This document shows positions 50,202 to 61,965 of a stretch of DNA of 64,000 nucleotides, in pieces (the stretch's first letter is position 1; each line of letters begins with the position of its first letter). The notes beneath the pieces are model-generated. The model was not told where the DNA came from. It worked only from the letters and a program-made list of their open reading frames with translations, and did no database searches. The stretch is taken from contig JBAJFG010000172.1 in the NCBI GenBank assembly GCA_037903475.1, positions 3,526,001 through 3,590,000 of the forward strand, read 5' to 3'. The stretch comes from Ancylostoma caninum (lineage: Eukaryota; Nematoda; Chromadorea; Rhabditida; Ancylostomatidae). Made by a program: the position numbers and the translations under genes.

Positions 50202-51299
50202 CTGAGGATGTGTGAAGTTAAACCCAACTGAGAGATTTATTCTGAAATTACTATTTAATTTCCTTGCTCATGCATTTATTGTTTTATTATCTCTAAAAAA
50301 TTTGTGTAGCTCATTTCAAAAGCGACTATAGTTGTGTATTTGTGCCCAAGATCTGCACTTCTCAGCTGCCTCCGCGAATACGGCACTATTTCTCGCGCTC
50401 CCTCGTTCTCTAATATCTTCACAACTATGTTCACCGGTGAAACACACTACGACGTTCCAGCTTACTGCCTTTCATGGTCGTGTTCGCTGCTGATGCAAGC
50501 TTCCGATGAAATAGGAAAAATAGAGGCAGATTTTAAGGAATCAAACCTGTAAACGCGATCGATACGCACAATTTTCATTATGCATAACTGTCGCTAGATC
50601 ATTTTCACTGGATTCTTGTCAAAACTGATAAACTGACTAATAAAACCACATTAAATTTCAACAACATGAAAGTCTAGGGACCAATCAGTGCGCCTATGAT
50701 TCCCTAGCCGTGGAGCGAGCCCTGGATTCACCTACTAGATCCCAGTTGAGCACAAATACCCAGGAGTTCTTATTAATGAACGTTCTTTAAAAATCCAGAA
50801 TGACCGAGTAGCTTCTGCATGGCAGCAGGGTACGAAAGTCGAGGAAATGGATGAGGATCAGGGGTGTGCGGGATTTTCCGCTTTCTTTTTTACGCTTTCC
50901 CTTTTTCCGCCCATTTTTGGCCTTCCGTTTCCCTTTTCCGTTCTGCGGGGTTTAAAATTTCACTTCCGCGCATCCCTGATGAGGATGGTCCTGGGGAAGT
51001 GAATCGCTAATGGTGCGGGCAAATCCATGCTTATACGAGGCGAGATGCTGCTTCACAACGGTGTAGTAATGTTGACGAAGGTTTCCCACAACTTCTGGAT
51101 ACCCTAGGGTTCAGGTTACCAGGAAGCATTTCATAAGCATTTCTTCTAGAATCAGTGGATTGCTGAATTTCACAAACAGCGAGAAAATTTGTGTAGAAGC
51201 GCTGGAATCTCTAAGTTTCTCTTCCCAGCCAGCCTGTTCTGCAATCAGCTGAACGAGGAACGCGAAAAAAGCTGCAGAGTTGAAGATGCACTGTGCTTG

Positions 51300-51880
51300 T
51301 TAGGAGCTGAAGTCTGCACAGACACACGTCTTCAAGCCGGGCACCAATTCAATCTTTTCATTTGTCTGCAGACAGCCATTTCCCAATCGCACATCCACTT
51401 CGTTTCCACGGGTTTTTTTTGGACACTTCCATTTCCATAGTAGAGTCTTGGATAGCAGATTCAATTCCAGGATGCTCGCCTTGAATGCGATCGAAGAGTG
51501 GGATGGGATTTGACGTTTTCCAGCAATTTCTATCACCTCTAATAAAATGAGGAACTTTATACGGCCTTTAGAAGCTCGTTTGCCTAGTTATGACCGTCAG
51601 AGATTTACTTTTAGGGTGTAGCTAACTTTACCATGATAGCTAGGGTACTGAAGAAAATTTCTAAGAAATTAAGCAAATCGAAAGAGGCAATAGACGAAAA
51701 ATTGGGAAAAAAAGAGGAGCAGTGGAATTCTCTCCTCGAAAGCGCCTTGCCAGTAATGAATTGAACCGAATGCGTCGAGTGTTGACTAGTTTCTGACCAA
51801 ATAATCCTAAGGAGATCCTCACCAGAGAGGATTCCGCGACTGTGACGATCGTCCAGAGCAATATCCTCGGGTTCAGCCAG
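51300..51880 (-). CDS. Tentative 3' end of a gene with Cys-rich C-terminus
   Basis: Exons 51880-51823 (phase 0-1, donor GTGAGGATC) and 51538-51300 (acceptor CATTTTATTAG, TAA stop) join in phase to give about 98 residues. A preceding 39-base exon near 52090-52130 (acceptor GGTCTGCAG, phase 0-0) would also fit. The last 45 residues contain four cysteines in the order WKWKCPKK, NGCLQ and TCVC. A closing C-x-C recalls secreted cystine-knot ligands, but this is a weak resemblance. No signal peptide or upstream part was identified. Confidence 0.33.
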
Positions 51881-53662
51881 CTCACAAATAAGAGATCATC
51901 CAGAAAATACCCTAGTAAGGCCCTCAGCTCCTATTACGTCTACCGATTCCTCCACTGCGTCAAGTGTAAGCAACAATTTTGCTTATTTTAGACGAGATCT
52001 ATGTCAGACATGGATTATCCAGCGAAATCAGATGGTACAGAAATCAGAAGAGTCTCCACGAGTTCATGAAATCATATATGGAAACCGTAGTAGTGCGAAA
52101 AAATGACAAATCTCGTGCATTGGTCTGCAGACCGGAGTCCAGGCACACGTCAACATCAGATTATGCAGATTTTCCGACGGGAAATCAAAGAACCCGCCAC
52201 CTCGCCGCTCTCGGTGAAGGGGGGTTGGCCTGGTGCTCGTGTAAATCAGTGGCAAATATGAATGGGAAAGTGTTTAGGGAAACTGTATATAGAGAAAATC
52301 CGAATAAAAATGCAGTTTGGTCCAAAATAAGCAGCTGCTAGTAGATTTCCGGGTCCTAGCTGTCAAACTGGACTCATTCCAGGGACTGAGACGGTCTGTT
52401 TCCTAACCAATGGAGAAGGCGAACCTCCATATTAATCATGACTATAGAGCAGAAGTAAGCGTAATTTCTTTGGCTTAATGCCAAGATCGCGACCCTGTCA
52501 TGACGAGCAGTACTCCAACGTTCGTAAAGGGCCCTAAGTAATCAACCATCCTCGTTCTTCTCGTGCCGCATGCGATGAATGACGGTAAACGCGCTAAAAC
52601 CACACAAATTTACCCTATGTTGGTAAGGTTGTCAACAAGTTTACCCTGGGTAATCTGGTGGGTAATCAATCATGTGGTTGGTGGTGCATCCAGGCTCTGC
52701 AGTCATCATCTCTTGCTGAGCATCTACTGTAGCAAGGTTGTACCACCTCCGTAGAAAGTAATTAAGTTATAGTGGGATGTAAACCAGTGCCTTTTCTCTC
52801 AAGGATTTCCTATAGAGTAGTTTTTTTTCTGGAAAATTGTATTTCTTCATCGGAGATAGAAAATTGTACCTGTTCGCTGATGTAAAAAAGAACGTCGTCG
52901 AACGATTTTTTGAACGATTTGTTTCCGACGAAACATGTGCTTCTTTCAGCCTCTGGCACCATGTATGTGTTTATTATTTGCTAGAAAATTTTTGAAAAAT
53001 AATACAGAAAATAGAAGCAACTCTTTATTGGTATGAAAAGTGAACAGATCATCAATTCACTTGCGGGAGGCGTCAATCATTATTGCATGCCTAAAAACAA
53101 GGCCGCGCCGCATCACTTACGAAACGCGGTAGACCAGCTGGGCGTGATAGTCGTCGGGTTGCCGTTTTGTACACAACAATGGAAGTGCATGCAGGAATTA
53201 TTACACATGAAGAAATTGCACATGGAAAGGATCTCATCTGCCACTACAGCGCGCAGTTGGTCTGACGCGACGCGTGGGTGGAGCGGCGCGACCCCGTACC
53301 AGTTAGCGTCTCGAAAATGTATGACTGAGGATTTAATGTATGGTGCAACTCAACTCTACATAAAATAAATACAAATCAACGAAATCAATAAATTATACGT
53401 CTGAGAAAATCTATGAGAAGGACCCGAGGCGGAAATTGACTAGTACGTCTAGTCGCAGATCTTCAAGTTCTGCTTGAAATTAAGAGAGGCATCAGCTAAA
53501 AAAACCGCGTTATACCCGATACTTCGGAATTATGGATGAAAACTCGTCCGTTATCGCCACGCCCACATGAACCCAGAAAATTGTGCGAAACTTATGGTGA
53601 TTTTACAAGGTAATGGACTATGCTAGCTTGTATTTATGGATATGAGATCACAAACTACCCAT
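51881..53662. other. Intergenic or 5' region, no firm gene
   Basis: A minus-strand frame at 52064-52255 contains several cysteines (TCAWTPVCRPMHEIC) and could hold an exon of the 51.3-kb gene. GC-rich patches near 53100 and 53255-53290 resemble MITE arms. No complete structure is visible. Confidence 0.3.
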
Positions 53663-56324
53663 CTAGTGAAACTCTGAGCTGAGCGACCGCTTCAAGTTGA
53701 GAGCTCTCTCCTCGAGGTTACTATCACAGGTCTCTGTCCGCGAATCGTACTGATTCAACAGTCGATGCACGTGTTCTTCCTCTTCTTTCTGAGGGCATAC
53801 GGTCGAGTACTCCTCTCTCTTCCAGAGGAATGTGACGTGCTGTCGGAAATCTCGATCCAGGACGATGTACACGAAAAGGTTCACTCCGGAATTGATGCAT
53901 GTGGCCCATACGGCTGGCTTCGATATGCTGTCCCTGACCTGCAGTGGTTTTTTGAGCGGTGGGTAATTTTTCACCATAAAAATAAGATCAAAGGTAAATT
54001 TTACTCACCGATGCAATAAGGAGGCTAAAAAGTGAAAGACAATTCGGTATTGAGACTAAAATCGTCGATATGGAGGACACGATAAGGCACGATCGTATTT
54101 GTTGGATCTGCCTATCCTGATCCCTGAAAATATCCCACTATGTTTTCACTTCAGGACCTGCACTCCACAAAAAGTTCTACTTTGAGTCTATACAGAACGT
54201 ATTCGCCTTGCTCCCCATCTTATGTAGAGCCATAGAATTCAGAAGAACACCTGATACATAGCCGACAACGTTGTGGGCATAGATGAACCCGGAAAATATC
54301 CTGGAAGCCAGGTTTTCTTTCATGGTAACTTATTTAATGAAAAAATATACTATATTACATTCCAAAAGTAGCTTTCCGTCCACAGTAGTACTTTACATTT
54401 CCATCAAACCGTGACGAAAACGCCAGCATGTAGCCAATAGCAAGAACAGTCACTGTGAAAGCGAAGCTGGCAAAAACGAGGAGGTCCGGCCTGGAAAATC
54501 ATTCTGGATTCAAATGAGAGCAATGGAAAAAGGATTTGGAAATTCGGAGCCGTGTGAAATTACCTCCTCTTCGACTGCCATTTTCCACATACAGACAGCA
54601 ATTGTTCAGTGCCCATAAAACACTGCACAATCGGTGGCCAAACATCTCCTGTAACCAAATCCAGAAAATCCGGGTAACATTACCATTAACTAGATAATGA
54701 TATATGTTTGAAGAAAAGATGCAAAGCAAGAATAACACTTAGCACCACTATTATTACTACTAGGATTAGGAATACTCTGAACATAAAATCTTTTTTTTTT
54801 TGGGAGAAAAATAAATTTTCAGTTTACCTGCGGTCTTCACAAGCAACCAGAATTGTTGGGCACATGACCAACTAGTCTCACTGCTCGCATGCCCAGTATG
54901 AACGACACTATCGTATAGCGAGTACCTAAATATATACACAATAGGTACAATTCACTTGAAAAAATTAGCAAAATTCCTTGAAAAAAATAGAAGCTAAAGC
55001 ACTGATTTTTGCAGAGCAGGGAACAGCTTCATCCTGGGAAATTTATGTCTGGATGCATTGCCATCATTCAAATGGAATAGAAATGCATGTTTTTCCCTCC
55101 AGGCTATAGGTAGATCCACAACGTTCCCTTGTCATTCGAGAACCTTATTATGGACGGGTGAGGTGAGGTGGGGACTAGTTCTCGCCCTCTATGTCTGGAC
55201 GATCTTCTCATTAAATCTCAACTTCCATCTGCTTATGAATGGAGGGATTCATTATTGAATATTTCTTGGAATATTTGCTTGGAGTTTGAAAAATCCTAGA
55301 AAAGAACTTTTTCCTTTGGAAATATTCCGAAAAAAGTTTGCATAAATACAAATTATAAGAGTATTTTGCAACGAAAATTACCCACCGATCAACACCCATG
55401 AGAAGAATTCCTATGCAGTTGAGAAAATCAGCCAGAGCCAATGTGATGATAAGCTGAAATCAATTGCAGCATGAGTGGATAACAAATAAATAAACGAGAA
55501 AATAAATAGTAAAATAAACAAACAAATAATAATAGCACCATGATTTGTCCACGATTTTACGGGATACACCTGTTTTTTTTTGTTTCCGCCATCTAGGAGG
55601 TGCTACGGGGGTACCAAAAAGTTTCCATCCTCGACCTGTTCCATTCCTTTTTTCTCAAAAACACGAAGTATGAAACTATAAAATACATAGTAATATAAAA
55701 TTTATAGAATATATAAAAACTATAAAGTATAATACTACAAATCTACAACAACAAAATTTCGGCGCTGTAAAGCTTTTGGAACTAGACTAGGCCGGAAACC
55801 TTTTGATACCTTTATATTTAGATTTAAATTTGTCATTACGGAGCACCGTCGGGTGCATGAAACAAATAAACAAACGAATATATAGATAATAAATTAGATA
55901 AATAAGTAGATAAATAACAGTACAGTAGACTAGTGGTAGCATTATTTTGTTTATTTCCCCATGACTTTTTCTTAGGAAAGCTATCCACAAAAACAACCCT
56001 ATTTTGACGATTTCAAGTAGTTCTGATAGTACTACCCACACAAAAAGTTAAGTTATATCTATCTCCAGGATGCTCATTCCTAGTAGAGTCTTTTTTTCCT
56101 AACAAAATAATTCATCACAAAATTGAAAGCAGATGGTCTGATGACGTCGTCCATACCTTTCGTTTCTTCCTGAACTGCTCATTCGTAAGCAAACAATACA
56201 GCAGAATAAGCGTTAGAAGAGCACAAAATGCCCCTAGCTTGATGTTAATTCCGTGATAGCCCATCAATTCCAGGAAAGCGGACTTCTTCCTGACGATGGT
56301 GAGCTCAACATTTGTTCCTGGCAT
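53663..56324 (-). CDS. Rhodopsin-class (7TM) G protein-coupled receptor, 8 exons, 347 aa
   Basis: Exons in coding order: 56324-56157, 55453-55386, 54925-54828, 54648-54564, 54490-54359, 54300-54199, 54123-54009, 53938-53663 (TAG). All phases join; the donor of the sixth exon (GTTCTG) is the only weak site. TM1 is about residues 28-47. TM2 carries the LALAD signature (D65). ECL1 has W98 and C100, the disulfide partner of C176 in ECL2 (KYYC). TM4 is about 143-164. TM6 has the conserved Pro in SIPNC. TM7 ends NLFVY, in the NPxxY position, followed by helix 8 (DRDFRQHV) and a charged tail of about 50 residues. The DRY motif at the end of TM3 reads E-Q-L (E126, Q127), lacking the near-universal Arg. 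The ATG sits 3 bases after TTTCTTGCAG, consistent with SL trans-splicing, but a longer ectodomain is possible since an in-phase exon candidate exists near 57061-57124. Ligand unknown: peptide, amine or chemosensory. Confidence 0.88.
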
Positions 56325-56590
56325 GTTCTGCAAGAAAGAACACTGTGAATGAGCGACAGATTTTGCACGAGTGTCTCGGGGGAACACGGCTGGAAAAAAA
56401 AGCGAAGGGAGCCGTGGAGAAATATGCATATGTATGTATACGTGAGCTCCAAGCCGTTCACGTAATCTAATAGATGAAATGACTGGAATGAGATTACCAT
56501 AAAATTTAAATGAGCACTATATATGGAAAAACATGGCAAGGGACAAAAACAATCAGCGAAAGGTACTACTTGAAATAGCGAAAATATGAA

Positions 56591-56847
56591 AAATAGAAAG
56601 TGTAGGCAGCATAGCGCAAAATACAAGTGCTCAAAGCCTTTTTTGTCACAGATATCCCTAAAAATAACTACCGTTTGACAGAGATTACAGTAGCAATAGG
56701 AACTAGAGCAAATGCTTCATCCGAATAATTCCTAGTCCCTACTGCTACTGTATTTTCTGTCGAAAAATAGTAATTTTTAGGAATATCTATGACAAAAAAG
56801 GCTTTGAGCACTTGTATTTTGTGCTGTGCTGCCTGCACTTTCTATTT
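56591..56847. mobile_element. Near-perfect long hairpin (fold-back) upstream of the GPCR
   Basis: The 257-bp element is almost entirely self-complementary. The left arm AAATAGAAAGTGTAGGCAGC and the right arm read in reverse, AAATAGAAAGTGCAGGCAGC, continue through CAAAATACAAGTGCTCAAAG, CCTTTTTTGTCA-AGATAT and ACAGTAGCA-TAGG-ACTAG. The arms are roughly 115-120 bp with only scattered mismatches and a loop of about 20 bases. No ORF. It lies about 265 bp upstream of the first GPCR exon. Confidence 0.88.
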
Positions 56848-58213
56848 TACCACAACAGAGTCCGAGGTGAATCTAAAAAGCAATGAGATTTATTCTCCAG
56901 TTACGTATTCCCGAATCTCCCTTTTGAAGGCAAATGATTGATTGAAGGTAAGAACCTCACTCCAGTGGGAATTCCAGCAAGTGCACTGGAATATCTATTG
57001 AAATTTCAACAGAATGGCAGATTTCTAAACGAGACTTTTGGATTTTCACAATTATGGGCAGGTTTTCCTACGTGAGAAAACTCTCGTTTTGCTTGGAAAA
57101 CTCCACTTTCAAAGGAAATGCAAACATTTGCACTACAGTTGAAGCTCTCCCTCCTTACTGAGGAGTTCCGTGGGGCGGGGGGGGGGGGCATTTTTATTCC
57201 TTTATTCACTCCATGTCCATCTAAGGGCAGGCAGTTTCCATGCCCCTATCCAGTATTCTCTTATGCCGAAACGGACAACTTTCCATTCTATTTTTTATCA
57301 CTTTTCTATTGATTTTTCATTTATTGATTTACTATTACACAAAAGCTAGTAATTCCACCATCATAAGCCTCTAGGGTGATAATATGGTCGTTTAGAGCTG
57401 TTAATGGTTATGAGTAGCGCGATTGCTTAATCGGGTACGCTGAATTGCTCTAGAAACGTCATTTTTTCACTGCTTGAGCCATGTCAGAACCAGAAACTGG
57501 AAATCGAAAGATGCAGGCGGGTTCCTTACCCCGATCCAGCATTCTCTTTTCCGGCCGGATAAACGCATTTTGACGAACAAATTGGTGTGGTTTGGATATT
57601 TTGGTATCTAAAAAAGATTTCCCATGATATACGAATCCACCTATCTACAAGGAGGATTGCTCCTTGATTGCACTATCCTAGAGAACTCTCTGAGAAATTT
57701 GCCAAATTTGTTCAGGCGTTCTAATGTGCAAATGTGGAGGAGGTACACAGGGTCCTACAAATCCATTAAAAGATACTATTCGAAGCAGTATTGAGGATGC
57801 AAGAACCTCCATTGGGCTCCAACACCTCCTCACATTTGATAAGGCATGTGAAGAAAAAGAGAAAAGTGTAAGGGTAATCAAACTAAAGAGTAAGCAGGAG
57901 TAACTATGCTTCGTCAACCGTAAAATGTCGAGTTAAGGGCAGGCCCAAGTCACGTGTCGATATAAGCCCACAGCAAAGCCCTGACGAACGCCTGAAACGG
58001 ATGTGAGCAAAAGGAAAAACCCTTCTATTCTCTTGTGAATAACATCGTTAGCATCCATGGCTTGGAGGAATTGCAATTCTGCTGCAAACTTCAAATCTAT
58101 TTTCCAGCAACAATGCAGGGTTAACGGCGCTATGGATGGATAAAAATGAGGTAGAGAAATGACAGAGATCTCAATCCCCCAAACCATTTATTCATTCGCT
58201 CATTTGTGCTCAC
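56848..58213 (-). other. Region with weak coding hints upstream of the GPCR
   Basis: Minus-strand open frames at 57006-57209 (contains NCSANVCISFESG, donor GTAGGA), 57678-57917 and 57933-58187 could be exons of an extracellular part. Phases fit only with poor acceptors. No firm gene. Confidence 0.25.
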
Positions 58214-58327
58214 ATTGGAGTGCAGGACGGATTCCAGAAGAAGAGTGAGGTAAAGAATGAAGGAAACAACCAGAAGCCCCATAGAGAAGCTTTTTTGGCC
58301 CATTTTTGAGCATTTCACGCATATCAT
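58214..58327 (-). other. Candidate first exon with signal peptide
   Basis: An ATG-started minus-strand frame encodes a hydrophobic segment (FSMGLLVVSFILYLTLLLES) and ends at a good donor (GTGAGCAC) in phase 0. It would suit the start of a secreted or membrane protein. The next exon was not identified with confidence. Confidence 0.3.
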
Positions 58328-59992
58328 TAGTCTACGCGTCGAGCTGGTCCAGAATCTATTAACGTCTCAAAACATAAGGTGAGACACTGCCTTGAAATTA
58401 AATACCCATCATTAGTGCGAGCTTGCTTCATGGACAAGTTCAGAAAAGAAATAAAAGTTTGGGAACATTAACAATTACTTCTATATCGGATCTGAGAAGA
58501 AATGAGGTGTGAACTATGTAGTCTTTCATCAAATTATAGAACGCAGCTCCTCACCAATGAAGCTCTGGAACGAGCCCATCTCTTGGAACGCCGGCGCAGC
58601 GAAAACGAAATTAGTGAGCAACGTTGTACACTGCACAGTCCTTTAGGATTTCATACGGCAAGAAAGAAACACCACAATTATCATTGAAAGAATGATAATT
58701 ATTATCATAGCTGCTCCGCCCACAAAATAGTTAGCGCGGCTGGTCCACTAAGATAAGGAGGGGTGCGCGGCTAGTCACCTAAAACAAAAAGGTAGGCGAA
58801 CTGCGTTTCCAAGTAGACTGGCGGCGAAACTCTCCTAAATCTTTGTTCCACTTAATTTCCTACCGTATTCCCTTGCCTTTCCATATAACTCTGATATAGT
58901 TTCCTCGGTGTCCAGATGGAGATGGAAGCTCCCAGTGCAACTCTAGTTCAAGGTTCGTATAAATAACAGCAAAAGTTGTCCCAGAAGTGAAAAACAAAAA
59001 GCAACGACAAACAGCTGATCGCTCAGACGATTGCCACGTTTTGTTTACGTCTACATAGCTGTTTTGCGTCATATTCTCATTACATTTTGTAGCAGCACAG
59101 AGATGTGCTGGATTACCAGATCTACCCTGGAAGATGTTTTCGTGGTGTTTGGATGGCCACATATGGCTGTAATTATAGCTGTAGGGCCATGGTTGCTGCA
59201 TCTAGAACTATGTACATAAGTAATATTTTAGCGGAAAAGAAATTCCTGCTTTGTGGTCGTGCAATACTTAGCCCATTGACCGTCACGTCATCGGTGACGG
59301 ACGTTATCTTCGCATGGTTCACCTCGAGAGATTATTGAGACTTCACCATCCACTGCAAAAGGAAACACAAATGCATTTTTCCTCTTGTTTTTCCTTTTCT
59401 GTTGTTTTATTTCATTTTACAAGAGGATTCAGCGCTTCAGCTAACTCACGCGATAAGAGGACTGGAAGAAGCTAAAAGGGAGTCAAGATGAAACCTACCT
59501 GCTTCATTAGGTGCTGTAGTTTGTATACAAATTTTGCTTTGAGTGCTGGGATGAAGAAGAACTCAAGGATGCAAATTAAGGAGCGCTAACGAGACCTTAA
59601 CCTTTAAGGTCTTCCTTGGGCCACGACTCAGTACGTTGATTCTCGGCAGATCTATCGCATCAAGGTTTACAAATAAACTTCTTTTGCTGCATAAGGAGAA
59701 TTGTCATGATCGAAGGGCAAAAATGGTATACGGAGAGCCGCACGAAAAAACCACTTTTTTAAAGAATAAATTGATTATTTGAAGTCTGTCCTACGAGCAT
59801 GTGCAATAGCTCTTCGAAGAGAAAAATTGTTCTGGAGTGAATTACTGAGAAATCGCGCAAACACGCGAAATTGTCCAATTCTGCGGCTGTGACTGTACAT
59901 ACTAAACAACTATCCAAGGTAAAGCTTCAAACCAGATCTATTTCATCTCGACCTGCTGGGTTTCCCCCTTGCACTTCCTTCGTAAGTATATG
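58328..59992. other. Mixed exon-like fragments, gene undefined
   Basis: On the minus strand, 58937-58866 has an acceptor (TTGAACTAG) and a donor (GTAGGA) around an open frame with WELPSPSGHRGNYIRVIW. Near 58637-58695 a hydrophobic run (MIIIIIILSMIIVVFLSC) ends at a GTATGA donor. They do not join each other in phase. On the plus strand a short exon-like piece ends at 59980 with donor GTAAGTATA. Confidence 0.25.
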
Positions 59993-60235
59993 TTAACCAA
60001 TACCAAAATTCAAATCGATTGCCGAAGATGACCTCATTCTGAAGGAATCATTGACATCAGTTGGAAGTTCCACGCGTGGACGAGCCGACTCCCCCTGGAC
60101 TGATGAGTGGAGGCAGTGTAAAAGAAGGAATACCATTGGGATGGGTTGCACAACGTCAGAATGAACAACAAGCTGCCTAATAAGCGGCAGACACGAAAAT
60201 GAAGGTGTTCCCCCCAAAGCAGTAATGGGGCAGCT
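59993..60235 (-). other. Candidate terminal exon, 80 codons
   Basis: Behind the acceptor GCCTATTCTTAG is an open frame of 80 residues ending in TAA, Ser-rich toward its end (SFRMRSSSAIDLNFGIG). Another frame is open for a similar length, so frame choice is uncertain. Possible upstream partner exons lie at 61.3-61.6 kb. Confidence 0.27.
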
Positions 60236-60849
60236 CTAAGAATAGGCAAACTATAAAGTCTGGACCATAAAGCATAGTTATACTTTTGCAGCTTAAAATG
60301 GGAACTGTATGGGTATGAAGAATTGTGGCGATCTGATCACTAAGCGGGACATTACCAAATCAACGCATTTTACTAGAACGAAAAAATTAAAAACACATAC
60401 GTATAGCGCCGTTTATAGTCTTTATTCATTGAACAAATTAGAGATTATAGTAATGGAATAGCTGAGAGTTTTGATAATCCTTATGGCTTCTATACCAATA
60501 CAGGATCGAGTTAAGTAATGCCAGTCCCTAGGCTCGTCAGTAGGGAGGAGTAGCAATCTGTGGGAAACAAGATGAAGATTAACAGGGACAGACTATTACA
60601 TTTTCATCTTCATTTTCATACGTCTAAAAACGTGCTGACAACAATGGAAAAAAAGAAAGACCATAAAATGCAACTAGGATTACAACAGAGCAAATTGATA
60701 TACGAATTGGACACTAAGTGCCGGACTCTTCTAGCTAACCAGTTCAACGAATGCTCTGATAAGTGCGCTTTCATGAGTTGTACACATGATATTCACCCAA
60801 TATTTAGCCAAACGCTGAAGATGGGTGTTGTAGCCGTCCGGTAGAAATA

Positions 60850-61119
60850 CAGTGGACGGCAATGGCAGTGACCCATCCACGGCCTCAAGAAGGACGCAGC
60901 GCGACTGCGCCGCGCGCGCTGGGATCGGGGTCGTCTGCTCTCGGGATGCTATTTCTAGTCTCGTTCTTCCTAACTTGGTCGAAAATCCTTGGAATCTGGT
61001 AGAAAAGCTGCTAAATATAGCATTACAGCAGCAGAAAACATCATTTGTGACGCGCGCGGCACGGTTGCGCGGCGTATTTGTCAACGCCGCGGACAGGCCA
61101 CCGCCATTGACGTCCACTG
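60850..61119. mobile_element. Tc1/mariner-type MITE with TA target duplication
   Basis: The 270-bp element begins CAGTGGACGGCAATGGC and ends GCCATTGACGTCCACTG, flanked on both sides by TA. The inverted repeats extend about 75 bp (TCCACGGCCT / TCCGCGGCGT, then GACTGCGCCGCGCGCGC / AACCGTGCCGCGCGCGT). A CAGTG start and TA duplication are hallmarks of Tc1/mariner elements. No transposase ORF remains. ORFs drawn across it on both strands are artefacts. Its GC-rich arm resembles those of the elements at 3162-3626 and 6602-6862. Confidence 0.88.
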
Positions 61120-61552
61120 TAAAAAAATAGTCTGTTATAGAAGAACCAGAACAATAGCACAGCAGGCGAGCGACTTGAATGCACAAATGCCAATGGTGAG
61201 GTTTACACATTCAGTAAAATAGTCTCGTAAAAGCCTAGAGGTAGATCAACAATCAATCAATGGTGGATCAAAGTTTCTAGATCACGACAATTACATAACA
61301 ATCAAAGCTCCTACAACAATGCGAGAATAGTGTAACTAAAAGTATAGAATTTGGACACTGTTCGTACCTTGACGTGATTCGGAATAGCACTGTCTGGCTT
61401 CATGGAAGGGCTGTATTCTGGCTACTATCTTCCAGAAGCAATTTTCGGCGGGGGGTGATTTATGAAAAAAGAGGAGCAAATCAATTCTCAGCACATCTAC
61501 GAATTTCATTCTGGTTGTTCATTCCAAGCCGGAAGAGCACAAATGTATTTTT

Positions 61553-61648
61553 TTATGGATCGACAATACCAAATGTGGAATGCGCCATAGCAAACAGCAT
61601 CGACATGCTGATGTAATGCTCCACCGGTATTCCCAAGGTAGTTGTACA
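61553..61648 (-). pseudogene. Possible GPCR transmembrane-7 relic
   Basis: After the acceptor TCTCTGCTTTTAG the frame reads as a hydrophobic helix ending in a TM7-like pattern (MSMLFAMAHSTFGIVDP), where DP would replace the NP of NPxxY. It then meets TAA inside a run of seven A bases. Downstream in the same frame is VLFRLGMNNQNEIRRC, reminiscent of helix 8. This may be a broken GPCR copy. Alternatively a donor at GTATTG (61567) makes it an ordinary exon. No other TM exons were found nearby. Confidence 0.22.
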
Positions 61649-61965
61649 CTAAAAGCAGAGAATTTGTGAAATATCGCCGTATGAGACGGGAGGTATTGCC
61701 TAGGATTACAAACGCAAACGCTTCAGCTCTTCAATCAATGTAATATAGCGAACGGGAGATTTTCGGGATCGCAGGAATCCCCTCGAAAAGGCAACAATAC
61801 CCCATCGGATCGCTAGATGGCATGGTTGGCAGTTAGACTTAAAAGCCTGGCCCGAACACTTTTTGCTCCTTCGTTAAACGTCAGCTTGGGGCCACGTTCC
61901 TCATAAATCCAGTGAACGCAAACCACTTAGCAATCCATCCAAAACGTTCCTGCCATGAATCTTAT

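Noticed and set aside
55787..56041. Hydrophobic minus-strand ORF between GPCR exons 1 and 2
   Set aside because: Its Leu/Ile/Tyr-rich run comes from ATAA/GATA repeats, and exons 56157-56324 and 55386-55453 already join in phase without it.
60731..61222. Overlapping ORFs up to 159 codons on both strands
   Set aside because: They are created by the GC-rich arms of the TA-flanked MITE; the frames break outside it and no splice chain fits.
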